Source of the DNA: Paeniglutamicibacter sp. Y32M11
Lineage (GTDB): Bacteria > Actinomycetota > Actinomycetes > Actinomycetales > Micrococcaceae
Direction of reading: 5' to 3'
Length of the DNA: 64,000 nt
Assembly: GCF_019285735.1 (NCBI RefSeq)
Contig: NZ_CP079107.1
Span: 2,666,001 to 2,730,000, forward strand
Shown: piece by piece, positions 8,083 through 16,731 of the stretch
How the letters are laid out: every line of letters begins with the position of its first letter
Position numbering within the stretch: position 1 is the first letter of the stretch
The notes under the pieces: model-generated
The model's input: the letters and a program-made list of their open reading frames with translations, nothing else
The model's database searches: none
What the model was told of the DNA's origin: nothing
Made by a program: the position numbers and the translations under genes

Positions 8083-9024
8083 ATGACGTTGACTAGCTCT
8101 CCCGACGGGCCCATCACCGATCCATCAACGGACGGCGCTGGCGCCCGCCCTGCCCCCCAATGGGATCCGGCGGGACCCAACCTGATTGTCCATGCCCAAA
8201 ACGCGGATTTTTTGCCCACGTTGCCCGATGAATCCTTCACCCTGATCTATGTGGATCCCCCGTTTAACACCGGGCGTACGCAAAAGCGTCAGGTAATGAC
8301 CTCGGTCCGTGCGGCCGAGGGTGAAGGTGACCGGGTCGGATTCCAGGGCCGCAGCTACTCCACCCTGCGCGGGGACCTGCACAGCTATGACGACGCGTTT
8401 GATGACTACTGGTCATTCTTGGAGCCGCGCCTGCGCGAAGCCTGGCGCCTGTTGGCCGATGACGGGACCCTGTACGTGCACCTGGATTACCGCGAGGTGC
8501 ACTATGCCAAGGTCATGCTCGATTCGATCTTCGGCCGCGAGTCGTTCCTGAACGAAATTATTTGGGCCTACGACTACGGAGCCCGAGCCAAATCGCGCTG
8601 GCCCGCCAAGCACGACAACATCTTGGTGTACGTCAAGAACCCGAAGACTTACCACTTCGATTCTGCCGAGGTTGATCGTGAGCCATATATGGCACCGGGA
8701 TTGGTCACGGCCGAAAAGCGTGAGCGCGGCAAGTTGCCCACCGATGTCTGGTGGCACACCATTGTCTCCCCCACCGGTAAGGAAAAAACCGGCTATCCCA
8801 CGCAGAAGCCCGAGGGCATCTTGCGCCGGATCATCAATGCCAGTTCCCGTGAAGGCGATTGGGTGCTAGATTTCTTCGCCGGTTCGGGCACCACCGGCGC
8901 GGTGTCTCAAGCGCTGGGGCGACGCTTCGTGTGTGTGGATGAAAACCCACAGTCGATCGCGGTGATGACCAAACGCATCCCCCAGGCCACCCTGGTGGAG
9001 ATCCTGGATACTGACTCCCTGTAG
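8083..9024 (+). CDS. Orphan DNA N4/N6 methyltransferase, beta class
   Basis: 313 aa. Catalytic motif IV is DPPFN (residues 58-62) and the AdoMet-binding motif FAGSGTT is at 265-271. Catalytic motif before cofactor motif defines the beta class of amino-methyltransferases (adenine-N6 or cytosine-N4). TRD candidates lie between about 90 and 225. No restriction enzyme or specificity subunit is nearby, so it looks like a solitary epigenetic methylase. It starts 19 nt after the rhlE stop and probably shares its transcript. It has an N-terminal extension of about 30 low-complexity residues. The recognition site cannot be deduced. Confidence 0.85.
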   Translation: MTLTSSPDGPITDPSTDGAGARPAPQWDPAGPNLIVHAQNADFLPTLPDESFTLIYVDPPFNTGRTQKRQVMTSVRAAEGEGDRVGFQGRSYSTLRGDLHSYDDAFDDYWSFLEPRLREAWRLLADDGTLYVHLDYREVHYAKVMLDSIFGRESFLNEIIWAYDYGARAKSRWPAKHDNILVYVKNPKTYHFDSAEVDREPYMAPGLVTAEKRERGKLPTDVWWHTIVSPTGKEKTGYPTQKPEGILRRIINASSREGDWVLDFFAGSGTTGAVSQALGRRFVCVDENPQSIAVMTKRIPQATLVEILDTDSL

Positions 9025-9082
9025 AGTCGCTGGGCCCGGAGCATTTGGTCCCTGGCCCTACTGCATACCGGGTTTCTCTCTT

Positions 9083-9117
9083 CAATCCCCTTCTCACCCC
9101 TGGTGAGAAGGGGATTG
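9083..9117 (+). terminator. Stem-loop after the methyltransferase
   Basis: Perfect 16-bp stem (9083-9098 with 9102-9117) and a 3-nt loop, followed by TTGGTT. Likely the terminator of the rhlE-methyltransferase transcript. Confidence 0.85.
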
Positions 9118-9153
9118 TTGGTTAAGAGCCCAGCTGCCAACGGACGCCAAATG

Positions 9154-9191
9154 CCCGAGGGCCCGACGGGATAATCCGTCGGGCCCTCGGG
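9154..9191 (-). terminator. Stem-loop ending the symporter operon
   Basis: Perfect 16-bp GC-rich stem (9154-9169 with 9176-9191), placed 30 nt downstream of the small symporter-partner gene on the minus strand. Confidence 0.8.
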
Positions 9192-9220
9192 GAGGCTACA
9201 ATCGTGGTTCGCGGTGTTGT

Positions 9221-9352
9221 TTAGACCATGCCACGGCCCTCGGCGCGCGCCTCTCGCCATTCACGATAGAACGCGCGCACGATCACAAAAAGAGTGCCGC
9301 CAACAACAACGGGCCAGATCAATACATATACGGTCAACCAAAAAATACTCAA
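9221..9352 (-). CDS. 43-residue putative transporter small subunit
   Basis: A short gene starting at a TTG (9350-9352) with an excellent AGGAG six nt upstream. The protein reads MSIFWLTVYVLIWPVVVGGT, then a second hydrophobic stretch LFVIVRAFYREW and a charged tail ending RAEGRGMV. It is one membrane helix followed by a basic/acidic amphipathic tail. It matches the short proteins annotated as putative transporter small subunit that sit next to sodium:solute symporters in actinobacteria. It begins 24 nt after the symporter stop and is in the same operon. By analogy with other symporter-associated micropeptides it may stabilise or modulate the carrier. Confidence 0.75.
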   Translation of the reverse strand: MSIFWLTVYVLIWPVVVGGTLFVIVRAFYREWREARAEGRGMV

Positions 9353-9376
9353 GGCAGTCTCCTAATGTCCTAGTCT

Positions 9377-11059
9377 CTACTTGCCAGCGACGATGTTCTC
9401 GGAGCCGCTGGTCAGCGTCTCCACGGGGTCGAAGTCGCCCACACGATCCTTGATGGTGCTGAAGTCAAAGTCCTGTTTGGAACGAACCGACATGAGGTAA
9501 CAAACCACGGTGGACACCGAGTAAGCGACGAGCGAACCACTAAGCACCGCATATTCATGCAGAACGCCGAAGGCAAACGGTGCCACGGCGATGATGGATA
9601 CGATGCCCACAATGCGTGCCACCTTGAGTCCGAAGAATCCGAAGCTCATCAGTGCCAGCACGACGCCAACGCCGACGATGGAAATAATGTCCACCGCGTA
9701 GCCCGTCAGTCCGGTCATCGAGATCCACTCAAAGCGCACCGGAAGGAAAGCTGCCAGCGCGGCCAGCGTCGAGATCGTGAAGGCCATATTGGTCACCTTC
9801 TTCCAGTAGAAACTGGCGATGACGGGGAATACCAGAGCACCCCACAGTGCACCGACGAAGACCAGCAGCTCAAGAATATTCATCTTCCCGCTGGCGAAGA
9901 ACAACCCCGCGGCAGTGGCCAGAATCATGGTGATGCGACCAACCAGAAGCATCGTCTTGGGATTCGCATTTTGCTTGCCGACAGACTGACCGTAAATATC
10001 TGTCATAGCAATCGAGGAAAGCGCCGCGAGATCCGAATCCGCGGTTGACGAAAGGGATCCCAAGATCATGATGAAGAAGATGCACAGGAGCACCGGACCC
10101 AAGTAAGTCACGGCCATCTGTGGAATCAGGTTGTTGGAATCGCCATCGATGGGGGTGATACCCGCATACAGTGCGATAACACCGAGCATGCCAAAGCCAA
10201 TGATCGTGGCACCGTAACCGATGGTTGCCGTAATAAATGTCGGCTTGATCAGGTCTTCACGGACCGCAAAGAGTCGCTGAGCGATCGTCTGGTTACCAAT
10301 CGCGTAAGCCAAGACGGCTGCAATATAGGGGGCACCCTGATTCATGAAGGCTTCGGAGGAGAAGAAGTTCCCCTGCTGGGCCGAAAGGTTAGAGGCACCT
10401 GTTTCGAAAAGCCCTGGCCCGCCAGCGGCGAAGAAGATCACCGGAATGATGATCACCACGGCGCCGAGCATCGCTACGACCTGCGCGAAGTCGGTCAGTA
10501 CCGAGGCACGGAAACCCGACCACAGGGTATAAAGCAGAATGCCGGCCGCTACGGCAATGATGCCCTGGCGGAAGCTAAAGGGAGAGAGGAGAGCTATCAG
10601 AGCACCACCGGCGATGAAGTTTGAGGTCAACGATATGACACTACCCAAGATGTTCGAACCGGCAAGCATCAGCTGGCTGGACCTACCATGGCGGGCGTAC
10701 ATGACCTCGGCCAGCGTGTGCGCCTTCGGAGCAACAGCACGGATTCGTCGACCGAAAGGGTAGATAAATAGAATCATCAAAGCACCCCAAAGACCATAAT
10801 GAATCGGTCCAGAAATACCGTAGGTGTAGCCCGAAGTTGCCGAAGCATACATCGATGATGCCCAGATCCACGTTGCGGTCATACTCGCAGCAGAGACTCC
10901 GAAGCCAATTTTATTTCCGGCAGTCATATAACCGTCGGCATTTTCTTTCTTCTTACCGATAAAGAGAGACATGACAAACGTCCCTCCATAAAAAACAATC
11001 AACAATCCAATGACAACGGATCCCGCAAGGACTTGGTAATCCCCGTTTTGAAGATTCAC
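9377..11059 (-). CDS. Sodium:solute symporter (SSS family)
   Basis: 560 aa, about 13-14 hydrophobic helices, cytoplasmic membrane. The GTG at 11057-11059 is preferred over the TTG two codons earlier, because AAAGG lies six nt before it and abuts the TTG. SSS features are the N-terminal ADGYMTAGNKIG motif (helix 1 region), WIWASSMYASATSGYTYG, and the Na+-site region GSLSSTADSDLAALSSIAMTD. The overall pattern (TADSDLAALSSI) is like the urea/small-solute branch (DUR3-like), but the substrate is not identifiable. The gene is followed at 24 nt by the 43-aa partner. Confidence 0.85.
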   Translation of the reverse strand: MNLQNGDYQVLAGSVVIGLLIVFYGGTFVMSLFIGKKKENADGYMTAGNKIGFGVSAASMTATWIWASSMYASATSGYTYGISGPIHYGLWGALMILFIYPFGRRIRAVAPKAHTLAEVMYARHGRSSQLMLAGSNILGSVISLTSNFIAGGALIALLSPFSFRQGIIAVAAGILLYTLWSGFRASVLTDFAQVVAMLGAVVIIIPVIFFAAGGPGLFETGASNLSAQQGNFFSSEAFMNQGAPYIAAVLAYAIGNQTIAQRLFAVREDLIKPTFITATIGYGATIIGFGMLGVIALYAGITPIDGDSNNLIPQMAVTYLGPVLLCIFFIMILGSLSSTADSDLAALSSIAMTDIYGQSVGKQNANPKTMLLVGRITMILATAAGLFFASGKMNILELLVFVGALWGALVFPVIASFYWKKVTNMAFTISTLAALAAFLPVRFEWISMTGLTGYAVDIISIVGVGVVLALMSFGFFGLKVARIVGIVSIIAVAPFAFGVLHEYAVLSGSLVAYSVSTVVCYLMSVRSKQDFDFSTIKDRVGDFDPVETLTSGSENIVAGK

Positions 11060-11655
11060 ATCCAACCTTTCTTCGTAGGAACGTCGCCGGCAACAATTCC
11101 ACTACTTGCGCGCTGGCCACCTGGGGCACCATTGATCGACCTCGCTATCGCGAGTCGAGAGAGCATCCGGCAAGGACGCATTGTGAGCGCGCAGACCATC
11201 GGGGATTCACACCGTGCACATGGAAGACAGACTAATGTCGCTGGGAGGATTTCCTCACACAAACGCGATGCCGAATTACGTCCAAAATGACGGTGGAACT
11301 AACACCGCAGTGGCCACCGGTCGCTCCGCAAAATGTTGGAATAATAATCAACAAAAAAGATTTCGTACGGCGAAGCAACCTTATCGATAGTAACAGGCGC
11401 CACTCCCGAAGATGTACATAGAGTGAATCGATCGTGCCACGCACCTCAGAGGCGATTCCCCTAAAATGACGATTTCCTGCTGTAAAGAAAGCTATTTGTT
11501 AGTGCGGGAATATCTAGACCTTATGGCCCTTGTATTTCTTTATGCGCTCAGCTGCCGGTCGCCAACGGTTCCAGCCGTCGACCAAGAAAACAGTGACGAT
11601 AGAGGGACAGATCGCGCTCCGCCACCCGAGAACGGACCCCTGAAGGGCAACAAAA
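11060..11655. other. Gene-free AT-richer stretch upstream of the symporter
   Basis: About 600 nt with no credible gene on either strand. Short frames present there have unlikely composition and no ribosome sites. Composition is visibly richer in A/T (for example 11330-11370) than the surrounding genes. It presumably holds the symporter promoter. No recognisable riboswitch or operator was found. Confidence 0.5.
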
Positions 11656-11701
11656 AAGCGCACCTTCTTCAACCCTTTACGTGGATGAAGAAGGTGCGCT
11701 T
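11656..11701 (-). terminator. Intrinsic terminator of the PHP gene
   Basis: Perfect 16-bp stem (11656-11671 with 11686-11701). On the minus strand it is followed by a run of T residues, the classical intrinsic form. It begins 10 nt after the PHP stop. Confidence 0.9.
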
Positions 11702-11711
11702 GATACGTGTG

Positions 11712-12572
11712 CTAGCTCAAATCCGGCAAACCAACGGGTGCCGTTCCTGTGCCGGCGGCGACGATGCGTGCCAGCATTTCTTTGCTGGTGAGATTTTCCC
11801 CCAAGCGATTCGGCTTGCCAGCACCGTGGTAATCGGAAGATCCTGTGACAATCAGGTCATGCTTCCGAGCCAGCTCCCGGAGGTACAGCCTGCCCTCTTC
11901 GGGATTGTCTCGATGCTCAATTTCGATACCGAGCAACCCTGCCTCGATCATCTCGTGGAAGGTTTCCTCGCCGACCACCCTCCCACGGGCGGAAGCCACT
12001 GGATGAGCGAACACCGGAACTCCGCCGGCCTCCCGCACCAGTTTCACCGCAGTGACCGGATCCATGGCATAGTGCCCCACGTAGTACCGCGAGCGTGCCG
12101 TGAGCACCTGTGCAAAAGCCTCGGTACGAGTGCGCACCACCCCGGCAGTCACTAGCGCATCAGCAATGTGTGGCCGACCGATGGTAGCTCCGGGGGCCGA
12201 GTGATGGGCGATCATGTCCCAATCCACTGGGTAGTCCTCGGCAAGCAGTTCCACCATGCGCCTAGCGCGAGTGATACGAGCGTCGCGGGCCTTGCCGATT
12301 TCATCGAGCAGCCCCGCGTGGGTCGGATCATGCAGGTAACTCAGCAGGTGGACGCTGATCCCAGCGGCGGTCTTGCAGGAAATTTCCATTCCCGGGATCA
12401 GCCCAATGTTAAGTTCGAGTGCGGTGCGTGCCGCCTCTTCCCACCCGGCGGTCTGGTCGTGGTCCGTCAGCGCCACGATGTCCAGACCCGCTGTCTTGGC
12501 CGAAGCTACTAGCGCGGCGGGTGGCTCAGTCCCGTCTGAAACATGTGAATGAGCATGGAGGTCGATTCGCAT
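11712..12572 (-). CDS. PHP-domain metal-dependent phosphoesterase
   Basis: 286 aa from the ATG at 12570-12572, which directly follows a leaderless -10 box. The upstream in-frame codons are ignored. PHP motifs: DLHAHSHVSDG (motif I HxH), ALTDHDQTAGW (motif II), PGMEIS, FAHPVASARG and SSDYHGAGKPN (motif IV with D and H ligands). This family includes 3',5'-nucleotide phosphatases such as RNase AM (YciV/TrpH) that degrade pAp or short RNAs. The length and motif order fit that branch. Stand-alone gene with its own terminator. Confidence 0.85.
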   Translation of the reverse strand: MRIDLHAHSHVSDGTEPPAALVASAKTAGLDIVALTDHDQTAGWEEAARTALELNIGLIPGMEISCKTAAGISVHLLSYLHDPTHAGLLDEIGKARDARITRARRMVELLAEDYPVDWDMIAHHSAPGATIGRPHIADALVTAGVVRTRTEAFAQVLTARSRYYVGHYAMDPVTAVKLVREAGGVPVFAHPVASARGRVVGEETFHEMIEAGLLGIEIEHRDNPEEGRLYLRELARKHDLIVTGSSDYHGAGKPNRLGENLTSKEMLARIVAAGTGTAPVGLPDLS

Positions 12573-12579
12573 ACATCTC

Positions 12580-12585
12580 AGCGTA
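12580..12585 (-). promoter_or_regulatory. -10 box, leaderless promoter of the PHP gene
   Basis: TACGCT on the minus strand, 7 nt before the ATG at 12572. No Shine-Dalgarno. Confidence 0.6.
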
Positions 12586-12761
12586 TCCCTCTTGCTTCCC
12601 AACAGGCCGCTACGCACCGCTGACTGGGGACCGAGAAATGCCCGTACTTCCACGGCACAGCAGGTCCACTACCGGGGCAAGACTGTCCGCTGGAACGTTC
12701 GTCGGTCCGCTTTGCGCTCAGCGCCTTGGTGTTCGTGCGTTTGCTTTGAGACGATAGGTCA

Positions 12762-14312
12762 ATGAGTACTGATGCAACCACCACCACCGGCAGCGACCAG
12801 CCCCTCGAAGAGCGCGTGAACAACCGTTCCCAGCGCCCGAACTCCGAGGCCTTCAAAACCTTCATGGCCTCCTCGTGGGCGGCCGACACCTCCGAACTTC
12901 CCGGCAACGACGCGGTGGCACCCTTTGCCGCTGCCCGCCGCGCCGCGGTTTCCGCGCGTTTCCCCGGCGAGCGCTTGGTGATTCCGGCCGGACCGCGCAA
13001 GGTCCGCTCGAATGACACCGACTACCGTTTTCGCCCACATTCTGGTTTCGCACACCTGACCGGACTGGGTCTGGACCATGAGCCCGATGCAGTACTGATC
13101 ATGGAACCGGCCGCCGAGGGTGCCGGTGACAACGGATCGAATCACCAGGCAACCCTCTACTTCTCCCCCATGGCCGGACGAGACTCCGAAGAGTTCTATT
13201 CCAGCGCCAGCACCGGCGAATTTTGGATTGGCCCGCGGCCGACGCTGCCCCTACTTCAGGCGCGTCTGGGCCTGAACACCGCAGATCTTAGCGGCCTCGA
13301 GGTTGCCATCACCAAAAACGCCGGCGTCGTGGAGTTCGGCGGCATGCGCATTCGCCTGCTGCGCGAAGTTGACATGAACTGCGACGCACTGGTTGACACC
13401 TCCCGCATCAACACCGGGGTCGATCTGGAGATTTCCGATAACCTCGACGGCGAACTCACCGAGGCCCTGAGTGAAATCCGCCTCGTCAAGGACGAATGGG
13501 AAATTACCGAACTCAAGAAGTCGGTGGCTGCCACCATCAACGGCTTCCACGACGTGGTGCGTTCCCTTGACCGCGCGGTCACCCACGAGCGCGGCGAACG
13601 CGTGGTGGAGGGCGCTTTCTTCGCCCGCGCCCGCGAAGAAGGAAACGACCTAGGTTATGACACCATCGCGGCGGCCGGAAATAACGCCACGGTGCTGCAC
13701 TGGATCAACAACAACGGCAAGGTCAACGAGGGCGACCTGCTCTTGCTTGACGCCGGGGTAGAGGCAGAATCCCTCTACACTGCCGATATCACCCGGACAC
13801 TGCCGATCAATGGCAAATACTCCGAGGTCCAAGCCAAGATTTACCAGGCGGTGCTCGATGCCTCGGAGGCGGCCTTCGCCGTCGCCAAGCCGGGAACCAA
13901 GTTCCGTGATCTGCACACCGCCGCGCTCACCGTCTTGGCCCAGAACCTTGATGCATGGGGTCTGCTTCCCGTCTCACTCGAAGAGGCGCTCTCCCCGGAG
14001 GGACAGCAGCACCGCCGCTGGATGCCGCACGGCACCAGCCACCACCTGGGTCTGGATGTGCACGACTGCGCGCAGGCCAAGGCGGAGCTTTACCTTGACG
14101 GTGTCCTGGAGGAGGGCATGGTCTTCACCATCGAACCGGGTCTGTACTTCAAGAACGAAGACTTGGCCGTGCCAGCGGAGTACCGCGGTATCGGTGTTCG
14201 CATCGAGGACGACGTCCTGATCACCAAGGATGGGGCGGTAAACCTCTCCGCGGAGCTGCCACGGACCCCTGAGGCCGTTGAAGCCTGGATGGCCGATCTG
14301 CGCAAGGCCTAG
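12762..14312 (+). CDS. pepP: Xaa-Pro aminopeptidase (aminopeptidase P)
   Basis: 516 aa. The N-terminal creatinase/AMP domain spans about residues 55-240. The pita-bread catalytic domain spans about 255-510, with all five metal ligands visible: LLLLDAGVE, YTADITRT, GTSHHLGLDVHD, FTIEPGLY and GIGVRIEDDVL. It removes N-terminal residues preceding proline in the cytosol and needs two Mn2+. The first 40 residues are Thr/Ser-rich and probably disordered. Stand-alone gene, convergent with the next one through a shared terminator. Confidence 0.9.
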   Translation: MSTDATTTTGSDQPLEERVNNRSQRPNSEAFKTFMASSWAADTSELPGNDAVAPFAAARRAAVSARFPGERLVIPAGPRKVRSNDTDYRFRPHSGFAHLTGLGLDHEPDAVLIMEPAAEGAGDNGSNHQATLYFSPMAGRDSEEFYSSASTGEFWIGPRPTLPLLQARLGLNTADLSGLEVAITKNAGVVEFGGMRIRLLREVDMNCDALVDTSRINTGVDLEISDNLDGELTEALSEIRLVKDEWEITELKKSVAATINGFHDVVRSLDRAVTHERGERVVEGAFFARAREEGNDLGYDTIAAAGNNATVLHWINNNGKVNEGDLLLLDAGVEAESLYTADITRTLPINGKYSEVQAKIYQAVLDASEAAFAVAKPGTKFRDLHTAALTVLAQNLDAWGLLPVSLEEALSPEGQQHRRWMPHGTSHHLGLDVHDCAQAKAELYLDGVLEEGMVFTIEPGLYFKNEDLAVPAEYRGIGVRIEDDVLITKDGAVNLSAELPRTPEAVEAWMADLRKA

Positions 14313-14343
14313 GCCCGGCGCGGGGCCTCCCGCTCATGCACCA

Positions 14344-14398
14344 GATACGCCGATGGCGGTCACCTTCCTTACCGGGAAGTGACCGCCATCGGCGTATC
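14344..14398. terminator. Bidirectional stem-loop, pepP / YflT-type gene
   Basis: 20-bp perfect arms (14344-14363 and 14379-14398) between convergent genes. Confidence 0.85.
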
Positions 14399-14433
14399 GT
14401 GCTGATTTTTGCGACGGGCGGAGCCGTAGAAAA

Positions 14434-15282
14434 CTAATTATTCTGTTCCGTGCGGTTCTTCTCTGTCGCGGAGGTGTCCGTCGGCTCAACGCTAGACGTC
14501 GTCGGGGCCGCGGTGTCCGCTTCGTTTTCGGCGTCATTCACGGCGTCGGGCGTCTTGTCCGCTGCGGACTCGGTCTCCGGGACTGCCACCACCGCGGGTC
14601 GCTCATCCTGGATGCGAATGCCAAATTGTGGGCGTCCGTCGGGCAAATCCGAATAGCTTCCGGTGGCCGAGGTCTCCGGTATCGCGGCGGTAGGAGCTGG
14701 CGTTGTGGCGGGCGCCGCGGTGGGTGCCGTGGGGGCATGCTGTGCGACCGGAGTATGGTGCGCCCCGACTCCCGCGTCGGCAGCCATCTGGCTCATCGGC
14801 AACTTGGCGGCCAGTGCGCGGGCGGCATGAGCATGGCTGAAGGCGACCACCACGTCGTAGTTGGTGGCCAACACCTGCGACTGCGAGGCAAAGTCACGCT
14901 TACCGCGACGGAATGAATAGCTCACCACACCCACCAGCATCCAGATGGCCATGCCGATACCTACCGAGGACAGGATCTGCGCCAGCGGGTTGGCGCCGGG
15001 AGAGAAGATGGTCAGCACCAGACCGACGAAGATGCCGAACATCGCGCCCTGCGCCGCGCCGGCCAGGGCAACCTTCGGATAGCTGAGCTTGGCGGTTACG
15101 CGCTCCACCGACTTCAGATCATTTCCCACGATGGTCAGGTGGCTGACGGGGAAATCGTTGTCGGCCAGGTAGTCCACCACCTTCTGCGCATCCAGGTACG
15201 TGCTGTAACGCCCCAAAAGTTCGCCGCGCGGCAAACCAAGCGTGTTCGAGTTGGACGGGGAAGCACCAAGTGGGGATGACAT
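14434..15282 (-). CDS. Membrane protein with general-stress (YflT/17M) domain
   Basis: 282 aa from the ATG at 15280-15282; a GTG five codons earlier is also possible. Residues about 20-60 form the YflT-like fold (YSTYLDAQKVVDYLADNDFP, VSHLTIVGNDLKSVERVT). Two or three membrane helices follow (FGIFVGLVLTIFS, VGIGMAIWMLVGVVSYSF), then a ferredoxin-like end (YDVVVAFSHAHAARALAAKL). The C-terminal 110 residues are a disordered Ala/Pro/Thr-rich tail. It is divergent from the MgtE/CBS gene, an arrangement conserved in Arthrobacter. Function unknown. Confidence 0.75.
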   Translation of the reverse strand: MSSPLGASPSNSNTLGLPRGELLGRYSTYLDAQKVVDYLADNDFPVSHLTIVGNDLKSVERVTAKLSYPKVALAGAAQGAMFGIFVGLVLTIFSPGANPLAQILSSVGIGMAIWMLVGVVSYSFRRGKRDFASQSQVLATNYDVVVAFSHAHAARALAAKLPMSQMAADAGVGAHHTPVAQHAPTAPTAAPATTPAPTAAIPETSATGSYSDLPDGRPQFGIRIQDERPAVVAVPETESAADKTPDAVNDAENEADTAAPTTSSVEPTDTSATEKNRTEQNN

Positions 15283-15407
15283 ATATCCATTGTGCACGCT
15301 CTACGGCCAGAAGCTGGGTCTTGATCGCTGAAGGTGAAAGATCAACTCGTTGCCCGACGTCTCACTCAACACAAGCTCCAAACTGCTCCGGGGCGCGATA
15401 CAGGCAG

Positions 15408-15413
15408 TAGCCT
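15408..15413 (+). promoter_or_regulatory. -10 box, leaderless promoter of the MgtE/CBS gene
   Basis: TAGCCT, 7 nt before the GTG at 15421. Confidence 0.6.
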
Positions 15414-15420
15414 AGATGAC

Positions 15421-16731
15421 GTGAGCAGCAATTCTTCGAAGATCTTCATCGCACGTTTGTTGGGCCTGGACGTCTTTGACCCCTTGGGCGATCGTCTGGG
15501 CCGTCTGCGCGACGTCGTGGTGGTCGCGCGTCTGGTGTCCAAACCCGCCCAATGTGTCGGCGTGGTTGTTGAGGTGCCCGGAAAACGGCGCGTTTTTGTG
15601 CCCATGACGCGTATCCAAGCCATGGACGCCGGACAGATCATCTGTTCTGGTCTGGTCAACATGCGCCGCTTCCAACAACGCGGCGCCGAAATTCTTGCTG
15701 CCGCCGAACTCTTTGACCGACGGGTGATGTTCGAAGATGGCAGCGGCAATGCCGTGGTCGAGGACATTGGCCTGGCCCAAGCCCGCAACGGGGATTGGAT
15801 CGTCTCGGACTACTATGTGCGCCGTGGTGCACCAACCACCGGTCTGTTGAGCCTGCGCCGCACCCGTGGGGAACGACTGCTGGTGCCCTGGGACGCGATT
15901 GAACACACCGCGCTGCACGAACCCCAGGCCGCTAGCACCTACGTCGCAACACACGACGAGATGAAGCCTGCGGACTTCGCCGATGCGCTGCATGAGATGA
16001 ATCAGAAGCGTCGAGTTGAGGTCGCCTCCGAGCTGCAAGATGAGCGACTGGCCGATGTGCTCCAGGAGATGCCCGACGAGGAACAGGTCCAGATCATTTC
16101 CGCTCTGGACATGGAACGCGCCGCCGACGTTCTGGAAGAGATGGACCCGGACGACGCCGCTGACCTCCTCGGGGAGCTCTCCGAAGACACCAAACACGCG
16201 TTGCTTGAACTCATGGAGCCCGAGGACGCGCGCGATGTGCGCCGCTTGCTCTCCTACCCCGAGGGCACCGCCGGATCGATGATGACCCCGGTCCCGGTGA
16301 TCCTCTCCCCCGAAGCCACCGTCGCCGAGGCGCTGGCCTCGGTGCGTCGCGAGGAGCTGAGCCCCGCGCTGGCCTCCACCGTCTTTGTGACCCGCCCGCC
16401 GCTGGAGACCCCCACCGGTCGCTATCTGGGTGCCGTACACATTCAGGCCCTGCTGCGCACCCCGCCGCCGGAGTCCCTAGGCAACATTCTTGACTCGGAT
16501 GTTGAACCCATCGCCGACATGGCGAATGTCGCCGAGGTAGCGCGCACGCTGGCCAGCTACAACCTGACATCGCTGGCCGTGGTGAACAGTGATGGCCGAT
16601 TGGTCGGCGCTGTCACGGTTGACGACGTGCTTGATCATATTTTGCCCGAAGACTGGCGTACTCACGATGACATTCACGATGCGAGCACGGTCGAGCCACA
16701 ACCACCAGTGAACGGAGCTTCGCATGGCTGA
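15421..16731 (+). CDS. PRC-barrel / MgtE N-terminal / CBS-domain protein
   Basis: 436 aa, GTG start following a leaderless -10 box. Two PRC-barrel-like segments occupy about residues 8-170 (DVFDPLGDRLGRLRDVVV, then VEDIGLAQARNGDWIV). The MgtE intracellular N domain spans about 190-295 with its typical ALDMERAADVLEEMDPDDAA repeats. A CBS pair spans about 300-425 (TPVPVILSPEATVAEAL and SLAVVNSDGRLVGAVTVDD). There is no MgtE membrane pore, so it is a soluble sensor-like protein and not a magnesium channel, although often annotated as a transporter. It overlaps the DUF1003 gene by 8 nt. The equivalent near mrp in mycobacteria is Rv1232c. Confidence 0.8.
   Translation: MSSNSSKIFIARLLGLDVFDPLGDRLGRLRDVVVVARLVSKPAQCVGVVVEVPGKRRVFVPMTRIQAMDAGQIICSGLVNMRRFQQRGAEILAAAELFDRRVMFEDGSGNAVVEDIGLAQARNGDWIVSDYYVRRGAPTTGLLSLRRTRGERLLVPWDAIEHTALHEPQAASTYVATHDEMKPADFADALHEMNQKRRVEVASELQDERLADVLQEMPDEEQVQIISALDMERAADVLEEMDPDDAADLLGELSEDTKHALLELMEPEDARDVRRLLSYPEGTAGSMMTPVPVILSPEATVAEALASVRREELSPALASTVFVTRPPLETPTGRYLGAVHIQALLRTPPPESLGNILDSDVEPIADMANVAEVARTLASYNLTSLAVVNSDGRLVGAVTVDDVLDHILPEDWRTHDDIHDASTVEPQPPVNGASHG

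Noticed and set aside
11466-12155. 229-aa frame overlapping the PHP gene
   Set aside because: Runs through the PHP terminator hairpin and antisense to a motif-complete gene.
15421-16731. MgtE/CBS protein as a magnesium transporter
   Set aside because: There are no membrane helices, so the channel domain is absent.
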